This document shows, in pieces, positions 55,671-64,000 of a stretch of DNA of 64,000 nt. Origin of the DNA: Enchytraeus crypticus (lineage: Eukaryota; Annelida; Clitellata; Enchytraeida; Enchytraeidae); the NCBI GenBank assembly GCA_905160935.1, contig CAJHZI010000206.1, forward strand, positions 179,501-243,500. The letters run 5' to 3'. Each line of letters opens with the position of its first letter. Within the stretch, counting starts at the first letter, position 1. The notes beneath the pieces are model-generated. The model saw only the letters and a list, made by a program, of their open reading frames with translations, was not told the DNA's origin and searched no databases. Position numbers and translations under genes: made by a program.

Positions 55671-55895
55671 ATAGACGGCGAGATTTAGCGCGCTTGGTTT
55701 AGTTGCGCTTGAATAATCGTAACATCCCATCCAAAATCCCAGGATGGTGGAAGGTTATTCTTAAATCGGCTCCGGCTGCAATTAATGTGCCATCAAAGGC
55801 AAAGATTACTAATAACCATGGACATTATAGAGGAAATGGTTCTTAAACAACATCTGTGCTTCCTGGTCCACTGTGACGTTATGTTTTTTATGTAG
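55671..55895 (+). mobile_element. 5S-derived SINE with the 5S core deleted
   Basis: Starts AGACGGCGAGATTTAGCGCG, keeps the family 3' body (GGCTGCAATTAATGTGCC, CATCTGTGCTTCCTGG), but lacks the AAGTTAAGC to GGGTGACC segment. Opposite orientation to the copy at 55305. 55896-56110 is AT-rich with nothing else seen. Confidence 0.75.
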
Positions 55896-56110
55896 TGTTT
55901 GTCATGTCATTCATAGATATATAATAATCCAATACTTCGTTGATGTCATCATTGAAACAGTTTTAGAGCAATTTCATTTTATACTACAGGATAAAAACGG
56001 AAATAAAAATAGTTTTAAAATTTGTTTACATGTCACTTTATTTACTAATTAAATTTTTGGTGTTTATGACAGAAAACGGATATTCTAGGTAATTATTTAA
56101 CTATTGTGAA

Positions 56111-59100
56111 ATGACTGAGATTGCGCTACCGTCTAAGATGCCTATGAAATCATTCGTAACCGATATATTGGCTGTTGCAGGTTCGTACAGCGATTAGACT
56201 TTTCTTTTTATTTATTATCCATATTGTCGTCCAGTTTCTTGTCATACTAAATCCCTGACAGCGAATTTTATTTCAGATATATTATGTAGATTTATCTAAA
56301 AAGCTAGTAAAAAAGGTTAACGTTAGTTTCCTCATTCGAAAGCGACGTCAGTGACGGGCGAGCCCAACATTTGAACCCCATACATACTGATCCGCGGTCG
56401 AGTGTCTTACCGACTCCGCCACTGGCTCCAGCCACTCCGACATTGGCCCCAGCCAGTGGCAGGATGGCTGGACTAATATTTATTTCCATAGACGAATAGT
56501 TAGATAATAATGAATATTTATTCATTATATATATTATATTATTAATACTACTCACGTGATTAGCATAATTTAATAAACTAATATAAATTCTTAAAAATAA
56601 AATATATAAATGCCTCTAAGGCAATTTAGGCTAGCCGTGAATTAAATTTTAATTTTCTTTATATTATCCCCATAGTTGTGTTCATGAAAATGATCATATT
56701 TCATTCATGAATCTTTGATTTTACAAGTTGGACTGTGTAGCTGTTGTGGAAGAATGTTTGCTTTCATTTTTCTGACTCAAAAATTTGTATGGCTGGAGAT
56801 AGGGCCTCTTGCTCGTAGGGACCAAAAAGTGGGCTGGCAACTGTCCATTTGCCTAGGGGCCTCGGCCAGCAATGGTAAAAGACCATTTTTTGAAGGAAAA
56901 AAATGATAGTAACTTTGTCATCTAATCCTCTGATTTCCATTGTTTTAGGTAAGTTGGAAAAGGAAGATCTGACGGCAAAATTGGCTCAGTTAACGCAGAA
57001 GGTTGAGGAGGTGAAAATAGAAGTACACGATGCTTTGCATAAAAAGTATGCTGACTTTCAACCAACGTTTGAGGCAACTGTATCTCTTCGAAATAGAATA
57101 TCTGTAATTGATAAGGACATTGATTCTCTACATACCACTATTGAAAAGCAGGTTGTTTATTATTATTATTATTTATGTTTATTACTTAAACAGTATTTAT
57201 TAAGTATTTTTGCTAAGTGTCTATTGAATTCTAATATGAACCTGTTTTATTTAGCTGAGAAATTTTATTAAATTCAAGGCTATCATTTTAAATTTGATTA
57301 ATTTTGTTCATTAAATGGTAGTGTATTCATGCCTAACATGTCAGTTGACTAGAGTATTGGCTTTGGAGTATTTGAACCTGTTCTCTAATTAATATTACTT
57401 ATATTACAATTACCCCGTGTTGTGCTCGGGTGTGGTTGAGCCACTGTAGAATAGGGCAAACGAAAACAATCTGCTGCGTGTACGTAAGAGGCGACTAAGG
57501 CAGGAGCTGAGGATGGCTAGAGGGACCCACCTCACCATGAAATATTTTCCCCCAGGATTAAATGGTAATTAATCCATCTAACTGAGGAAGGCAACAGGAA
57601 ACCACCTCAGGAGCCATACTTTTCCCAAGCTATAGGCTACATAAGGTATTGATATGGAATAGACTTTGTGAAGGGATTAACTTGTTGATCTAAGGAGTGC
57701 TCTTATGGAGCGAGAAAGCAGACTTTGAGTATGAATATGTACCTTGAACCTGCCACTTGGCAGTGCACTGAAGAAGAAAGATATTACAATTAGTATAACA
57801 TTATTAGGAAAATTGATTTCTACATATCGTAATTATTAAATCTTAGCTTATCTTGTATATTGAACTTCTAATTCTAGGGTTGAAGTATTGATCTGTGTAG
57901 ATGTGTTCTGTAAATCATCATCATCTTCTCTTAAACTCCATTTTAACTAGGGTCGGGAAGACATGTTCTCTAAAGAATATTATTAAATATTTTTATTAAT
58001 CATAATAATGTGATTCATAGGCAACGATTCTTATCTGATATAAACCTAAGGTTAACGTCAGTTTCCTCACTCGAAAGCGATATCAGTGACGGGAGAGCCC
58101 AGGAGTTGAACCCCGCACATACTGATCCGCGGTCGAGTGTCTTACCGACTTCGCCACTGGCTCCAGCCAGTGAAATATATTGATCATCTAATCAATTGAT
58201 TGATTGATTTAACTAGACGAAGGGTCAGGTGCGAGTATCTGCTGTTGAATACGAGACTCTGTTCTCTAACTACGAGGAGTCTAAGGCGACGGTGCTGATA
58301 CTGACCGGACTGATAGAGATCCACGAGGGATTGCAGGCTCTCTGTACCGCTATAGACGATCACAAGCTAGGCACGGCTGCTGAGCTCATCTCTAGACTGG
58401 ATGAAGTGTTCTTAAGGCTTCATCGAGCAACCGGTAACGGTACGTGAGATTTGTACACATAGTCAATTAAACTGTGGATAAAAACGACCCGTGAAGTAAT
58501 AAAAGCTAAAAAAAGCGTATGTTAACGTCGGTTTCCTCATTCGAAAGCGATGTCAGTGACGGTAGAGTCCAGGATTTCAACCCCGCACACACTGATCCAC
58601 AGTCAAATATCTTACCGACATCGCCACTGGCTCCAGCCAATGGCAATGTTGGTAAGTTATTGACCAGAATGTACTAGAGAGTTTATTACAAATCCAAAAT
58701 CCACCGGTAACGGTATGCAAGATTTGCATGCAAAAAAGCAACAAATTTACTATTTTTAAAACAATGCTACTTCATGGCCTCCTATAATCGAATTACAATA
58801 TGTTAATCTAGTAATGCACACTATCATCATCATTATCATCATCATCAGCACCATCATCATCATCATTATCATCATCTTCATCATCATCATCATCATCTCC
58901 ATCATCATCACAATTAAACTGAGGATAAATACGACCCAGCAAGTTAACCACAATTTACTAGAGTGTCTACTACAAATCCCAAATCCAGAAAATAGAAATT
59001 AAAAGAAAGCTAAAAGAGAAAAGTTTAGAAATAAAATAGGACAGGAAGCTAATGGAAGGTATACTTATCCATTTTTCACAACTATCTTGATTATCACCTT

Positions 59101-62100
59101 TTGCTCTGATATTTTGTCACAATAATAAATCTATCCTGCTGATTGGCTCACGTGTGTAGTTGTAAGACCATAGCCTTTATCTTTTGAAAGGTTAGAATTA
59201 TCCTCAAGTCACCTCCTACTGATCTGCAATTGGGCATTTTGCCGATATGTCACTCGGCTCAATACATAGCATTTCACGTACTGTCTGTAGGTATTCACGT
59301 ATTGTCTGTAGGTATTCACGTATTGTCTGTAGGTATTCACATACTGTCTGTAGGTATTCACGTATTGTCTGTAGGTATTCACGTATTGCCTGTAGGTATT
59401 CACATACTATCTGTGGGTATTCGCGTATTGTCTGTAGGTATTCACGTATTGTCTGTAGGTATTCACGTATTGTCTGTAGGTATTCACGTATTGCCTGTAG
59501 GTATTCGCGTATTGTCTGTAGGTATTCACGTATTGTCTGTAGGTATTTACGTATTGTCTATAGGTATTCACGTATTGTCTGTAGGTATTCATGTATTGTC
59601 TGTAGGTATTCACGTATTGTCAGTAGGTATTCAGGTATTGTCTGTAGTTATTCACATATTGCCTGTAGGTATTCACATACTGCCTCCCCTGCCTCGTTTA
59701 TTTTCAATCATATGTTTGCTTGATTGCTGGCTGTCAACTAGGTACAATATACAGGGTGAGTAAAAGAAAGTAATAACACTGGCAAAAAGTTAGAATATCT
59801 CAGGCTATTGTTAATATTTTCAAATCAAACTTTTACAAATTACTAAAGGAATAATTGTTGATGTGGTGGCCAATTTTCATCCATTTTAATACATAGATTG
59901 GCCAGTTCTGAAAGTTTCAACAGAGCATCCCCCCACATTTTTTGAATGTACTATAAATAAAACATTTATTTTATTTTATTTGTTGGCCCTGAAAAGGGTC
60001 GTTGTGGTGGTTCAGAAAGAACAAGTTGTATCTGCTAGCATTACTGACTGTTCGATATCCTTTCCTCCGGCTGCTACACAGGACTGCAGTAGCTTTTGGA
60101 ACGCTAGGACAGCCTTGTTGATTCCAGCTTGGGGCACTCTCTCCCAGATTGATTGTAGCACTTCATGAAGTTCTGTATTGTTTTTAGGCTTCGGCTGGTG
60201 TTTCTGATAGAGATGCAGCATGGTTTCCTAAACATGGTAATCCAGAGGATTTTGATCGGAAGAGTTTGGAGGCCATTCACTCTTCTTGATGAAATCCGGG
60301 TTTCTCTCGCTGATCCACTCCTGTGCATGACGAGAAGCATGAGCAGGAGAATAATCCTGCTGAAAGATGAAACCATTTGGTAGAAGAGCATTGCAATAAT
60401 CAAACAGCTTGGGAAGTAAAGTATTGACGTAATACTGAGCGTTCAACTTTTCCTTCTTGCCAATGAAATGCAATTTGCCCTTATCCTAGTAGCAAACCCT
60501 ATTTTTAGGTAAAAAATGAGGGGTTGCTCTGCTGAATCTTGTATAACTGGCCAATCTGTAGATTAAAATGGATGAAAATTGGCAACCCCATCGAAAATTA
60601 TTCCTTTAGTAATTTGTAAAAGTTTGATTTGAAAATATTAACAATAACCTGAGATATTCAAACTTTTTGCAGGTGTTATCACTTTTTTTTACTCACCCTG
60701 TATATGCCTCCTCTTTGGTGACCTTGCGCCTGTATGCTTTCGTTTACTTCGATATCAATTTTGTTTTCTAAGTTTTAGAATTAAAATTGTGTCCTAGGTA
60801 TTCACGTACTGCCTCACCTGCGTGACTCATTCAACAGCTATCGTGCTAGGCTACATACTCATTGTGAGGATCGATGGAAAGATTTTATGCTGTGGACGAA
60901 CAGTCCCTCTTCGCAGGATGATATCGACACTGGCAGGAGACACGACACAACTAGCGATACGTCCAGCGACTCACAGGTTCAGCTGACGTTTAACACCGAT
61001 AAGGAAAGCTTGCAGCGTTTTAGCGAGGCTCTACAGACGCTCGCGACACTCTCTATGCTGCAGAGATCAGTGAAATCATTCTCGACGCGTCTGATGAAGC
61101 ACATCGTAAAGCCGACGCTGTCAAACCCACACGTGTTGGTTGTGTCTAAACAGCAGCCGACCTCTGTTAGCATTACCGTGAAGAACACTAAGGGACCGGC
61201 AGAGGTTAAGAGTGTAAGTGAGTGTCTGGATGCTATCAAGCACTTTCAGCTTGTTCTAGATGCTCTCTCTGCTGCTCTGACCGGACTAAAGTTTACTCGT
61301 TACGTCAGCGCGACTGAATCAAACGAGGATTCTCAGATTAGTGAGGGAGGCGGAGTTAGAGAGGCAGAAGAGAAGACACTGCTTGAAGAGGTGGGGTTAG
61401 TCGTTAGAGAGGAATTGGTTGATCTGCTGGTTACCAGATGTCTCTCTCCTGCGATACCGAGCGACTACGGTCAACTCAGAGACTACTCTCCTGTTCTCAG
61501 TGCAGCCGTTACAGTGCAAGTAGGTTCATTTAAATGTGAATATCAATATCTATATGATATTGTTAAATTGTTAAATTTATCATCATCCTCCCTTGAATCC
61601 CAGTTTAACCATGGTCGAATAGACTGTCTCAAATCCTGTCTGTTATTTTAAATTGTTAAATTTATAATCTTAGTATATTTGAATATTTAATATGTAGTAT
61701 TTTGGATATGAATTTTTGCTATTAATATTTTGAATTTGTGTTTCGCCAGACAAGAAATTACCCCTAATATAGACTTATGGCCGTAGTTACTTGTGAGATA
61801 ATCCAGTGTTTAAACATCAAAAGTTGTGTAAACTACTGATTCGTCACAATTTGGTATTCTGCAAGCTTGAATCGATGTGCAAAGTAATGCAAAGCTCTGT
61901 TCGCCTGTTTTCGGGCGTTTAAACAGTTGACATGCTATATCACTGATTACGAAATAATATTCTGACTTTGTTTACGAAGTAAGCTGATTGGTCGATCAGC
62001 CTAAAGGACAGCGCTGTGATTGGCTGAGTGACATAATTTTGACGGTTGACCTTGTAGTTAATAACCACGCAACATTTCTTAGTGAATACCAAAAAATTCA

Positions 62101-63916
62101 AAACAATAGTTTATAAACTATGTACCAGTTGGTTGGTTAGAAATAGTAATAAGAATTGGAGTGGACAGTGGACACACATTCGAAGAGGGGGGGGGGCAGT
62201 TTACTAAATAAAGTCATACAAGGTGGAATGGAAGGAAAGAAAAGCACAAGCAGAGTGAGATTAGGAATGTTAGATGATTTAAGGATCCACCCATGTGTGA
62301 ATATGAAGAGGAAAGCGGAAGACCATCCGGAATTAAGGAGCTGTATGGTGTATTTTTCAAAAATACTTTAAAATGAGTATAAATATGAGTTAAGTATTTG
62401 CATATACTGATAGACTCGTCTCGTTAAGATGGAGCTGCTACCACCTAATGACTTGACTCTATTGGAGTTTGTCAACAACATCGGCATGATGTTCGTAAAC
62501 AAGAAGTGTCAGACGCTGCTGGAGCACAGTCGCTCGCTAATGATGCTGCCGCTGCACAACGTCGTGATCGTTGGACCCAGCGGACCTTCCACTGCTGATC
62601 TCGGCTTCCCAGGAGTCAAGACTTCATCACCGGGCGAGGCTCCTCCCATCAGAGCCTCGGAGTCTGAACTGTTTGATGAGTCAGTGAATGAGAGGCTCGG
62701 GCAAATGTTTGACTTTCCTAAGTGCCAGATTAGGTGAGTGATGATGGGATTGACAGCTGGTTATTTTAGAGCTTACTTTTTCTTGTTCTCTCTCTTTCTT
62801 TCCGTCTCTCGCTCTCTTTTTCTCTCTCTCTCTCTCTCGTGCTCTCTCTTTCTTTTTCTCTCTGTCTCTTGCTCTCACTCTCTCGCTCTCACGTTTACTT
62901 TCTCTTGCTCTCCTCTCTCTCGCACTTTTTCTCATTCTCTCTCGCTCTCCCGCTCTCTCTACCACTCTCAAGTCCAAGGTACATATTCCTATTCAATTAT
63001 TGCATTCATGCTCAATAAAGAGCACTACATTAATTTACAAGTTAATCCTTTACAAAAAGCTACGCCTTTTTTCAGTGTATGTATTTTGCGCTCCCTCTCT
63101 CCATCTATACCTCTATCTTTCTCTCTCTCATTTGACGGCATATCGGCAGATCCTTGACATGTAATTCCTCCACATTTTCCAGTCCTATGCTTTTCTCTTC
63201 ATATCAACATACAAATTAGCTATCAGTTCATTCAGCATCCCAAGTCTTGGTCTTCCTCTAACCTCCTTTCCATCCATTCATCCCTCAACTGCGTACTTTA
63301 TTAAACTATCCCCTTTTTGAACATGGCCCATATAGTTCTTCTTTCTATTCTTTAAGATATACGTCAATGTTCAATTTGTGACAACCCTATTTAGCACTTC
63401 TTCTTTTGTAATTTTGTCAGTCCATTTGACCTTTTCCATTCTTCTGCAGAGCCACATTTTGAATTCTTCCAATTCTATTAAATTACTATATGAGTTGAGT
63501 CTAAAATATTTAATTAACAGTCACCTACAGTTTCATTACTCATGATAACATACTTAAGTCATCACTTGACGTCCCTGACATTGCCTTATGGCGAGGAACC
63601 TCACGTTTAATTCTTATTGATTGATTGATTGATAAGCACGATTATTCTGTGAGTAGCGTTGGTGTAAGAGACCTAGTAGCAGCTGCTTACCGGGCGATGC
63701 ACGAAGCAGCCACTCTCAGCTCTCAATCCTCAGCTAAGCTAGCAGCTGACCCAGCTGTCACTAAGAGCACAGCAGCAGCTAGGAGCGTGGAGTGTGTGAT
63801 AACAGCAGAGAGTGCAGTGCAGCTGTTCTACACAGTCAGGAACATGTTTGAACTGTACGTCAGCGTGGTACCAGTCTACCACAGAGATCAGCTGGCTACT
63901 CTACCACTGTTTGCTG
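56111..63916 (+). CDS. ZW10: Centromere/kinetochore protein ZW10 homologue, 6 exons, C-terminus outside window
   Basis: Exons 56111-56180, 56949-57151, 58217-58439, 60798-61519, 62414-62733 and 63657-63916 (continuing right). 1798 nt, about 599 residues, phases all consistent; human ZW10 is 779 aa. ZW10 is a subunit of the Rod-Zw10-Zwilch complex that recruits dynein and Mad1 to kinetochores, and of the NRZ/Dsl1 tether for Golgi-to-ER vesicles. Seen: FVTDILAVAGKLEKEDLTAK (coiled N-terminus), KYADFQPTFE, VLPHLRDSFNSY, MKHIVKPTLSNPHVLVV, NKKCQTLLEHSRSLM, and VQLFYTVRNMFELY before VVPVYHRDQL, collinear with human ZW10. The N-terminus is about 11 residues longer than human; MPMKSF, internal, is an alternative start. 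Exon 4 has a low-complexity Asp/Ser-rich stretch near its start. Confidence 0.94.
56302..56460 (-). mobile_element. SINE-A, with partially repeated head
   Basis: Reverse copy in ZW10 intron 1, followed by a second GCCACTCCGACATTGGCCCC segment. 56580-56948 shows nothing recognised. Confidence 0.83.
57398..57780 (+). mobile_element. SINE-F, full length
   Basis: Longest copy: head CGTGTTGTGCTCGGGTGTGG, GCGACTAAGGCAGGAGCTGA, then the common body and CTTGGCAGTGCACTGAAGAAG. ZW10 intron 2. Confidence 0.83.
57905..57965 (-). mobile_element. SINE-E 3' fragment
   Basis: ATC tract, CTCCATTTTAACTAGGGTCG. Confidence 0.65.
58040..58172 (-). mobile_element. SINE-A, tRNA-derived
   Basis: Reverse copy ending GCCACTGGCTCCAGCCAGTG, 45 bp before ZW10 exon 3. 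Confidence 0.88.
58503..58645 (-). mobile_element. SINE-A, tRNA-derived
   Basis: Reverse copy 60 bp after ZW10 exon 3. It lies between the real exon 3 donor and a partial echo of it at 58700-58725. Confidence 0.86.
58825..58915. repeat. (ATC)n microsatellite
   Basis: ATC trinucleotide run in ZW10 intron 3. Confidence 0.95.
59275..59700 (+). repeat. 21-bp array built from the ZW10 exon 4 acceptor junction
   Basis: About 20 units of GTATTCACGTATTGTCTGTAG. Exon 4 (60798) begins GTATTCACGTACTGCCTCAC after a TAG. The last array unit continues ACTGCCTCCCCTGCCTCG, matching further into the exon. Every unit therefore carries a TAG acceptor copy. Confidence 0.88.
59752..60700 (-). mobile_element. 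Tc1/mariner element with about 150-bp inverted repeats, decayed transposase
   Basis: Ends CAGGGTGAGTAAAAG and its complement, flanked by TA (59750-59751 and 60701-60702). Inverted repeats extend about 150 bp each (GTAATTTGTAAAAGTTTG in both). The minus strand encodes only the C-terminal half of a DDE transposase, GFIFQQDYSPAHASRHAQEW and WPPNSSDQNPLDYHV, in two frames joined by a frameshift near 60225. The N-terminal DNA-binding part is missing. Confidence 0.9.
61578..61640 (-). mobile_element. SINE-E 3' fragment
   Basis: CCTTGAATCCCAGTTTAACC follows ZW10 exon 4 by 60 bp. 61641-62139 has no recognised repeat or gene. Confidence 0.65.
62140..62350 (+). mobile_element. LINE-G C-terminal remnant
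   Basis: GGTGGAATGGAAGGAAAGAA, then a frame with SRVRLGMLDDLRIHP and NMKRKAEDHPELRSCMVY, 60 bp before ZW10 exon 5. Confidence 0.72.
62770..62970. repeat. (TC)n-rich tract
   Basis: TCTCTC pyrimidine run after ZW10 exon 5; open frames within it are artefacts. A CCAAGGTACATATTC piece of the SINE-F tail follows. Confidence 0.85.
63160..63530 (-). mobile_element. LINE-G 3' part
   Basis: Reverse remnants of the GRPRLGML coding block (AGTCTTGGTCTTCCTCTAAC) and upstream WTKxTNEEVL-like region (GTCAGTCCATTTGACC). Confidence 0.6.
63562..63636 (+). mobile_element. SINE-G 3' end abutting the ZW10 exon 6 acceptor
   Basis: TGACATTGCCTTATGGCGAG, ACGTTTAATTCTTATTGATT and (GATT)n ending 20 bp before the exon 6 start. 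Confidence 0.78.
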
Positions 63917-63939
63917 GTAACCGTGATCGATGTCTTCTA

Positions 63940-64000
63940 ATTAAAAAAGCTAATATTAACGACAGTTTCCTCACTCGAAAGTGATGTCAGTGACGGGCGA
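63940..64000 (-). mobile_element. SINE-A cut by the window edge
   Basis: AAAGCTAATATTAACGACAG, CACTCGAAAGTGATGTCAG, GACGGGCGA to the last base. Confidence 0.85.

Noticed and set aside
59209..59763. Long open frames of 60 to 177 codons on both strands over the 21-bp array
   Set aside because: 21 is a multiple of three, so any unit without a stop gives a long repetitive frame. No start context and no family signature.
62681..63157. Arg/Glu-rich and Ser/Leu-rich frames
   Set aside because: Low-complexity translations of the (TC)n tract next to ZW10 exon 5.

Overview
This is eukaryotic, almost certainly metazoan, genomic DNA: AT-rich, intron-rich, and packed with SINEs, LINE fragments, DNA transposons and minisatellites. 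The genes are animal-type orthologues with GT-AG introns. I cannot name the species. The dense short-repeat load and compact conserved genes suggest a marine or other non-vertebrate animal, but a phylum call would be a guess.

Layout. (1) 749-26148, minus: NCBP1 (nuclear cap-binding protein subunit 1, CBP80). I place 21 coding exons, 726 codons. The C-terminal exons lie beyond the left edge. (2) 26400-31700: a nest of CR1/L2-like LINE copies in both orientations, one of them interrupted by a 5S-rRNA-derived SINE. It separates the divergent 5' ends of NCBP1 and the next gene. (3) 32587-37639, plus: GPN2, 4 exons, complete, 309 aa. (4) 38918-39822: a non-autonomous hAT element with a perfect 8-bp target duplication. 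(5) 40995-50748, plus: a D-serine dehydratase-like PLP enzyme, 8 exons, complete, 375 aa. One open exon of a lipid phosphate phosphatase lies antisense in its intron 4. (6) 50749-56110: intergenic, only repeats seen. (7) 56111 to the right edge, plus: ZW10, 6 exons placed, C-terminus outside the window. A decayed Tc1/mariner element sits in its intron 3.

The four main genes are housekeeping genes (cap binding and mRNA export, RNA polymerase assembly GTPase, D-amino-acid catabolism, kinetochore and Golgi-ER tethering). They do not form a pathway.

The most unusual signal is structural. Tandem arrays repeatedly consist of copies of an exon-intron junction. Real splice donors or acceptors are followed or preceded by decoy copies of the same junction: NCBP1 exons 7, 15, 18, 20 and 21, the dehydratase exon 6, and ZW10 exon 4, with weaker echoes in GPN2 exon 3, dehydratase exon 1 and ZW10 exon 3. 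In addition, 8 of about 36 acceptors lie directly downstream of a (GATT)n tract, which is also the tail of a SINE family in this window. Exon coordinates were deduced by eye from homology, reading phase and splice consensus. All phases close exactly, but no transcript data were available.

Repeat family names used below (A to G, 5S, N, H) are mine and apply only to this window.
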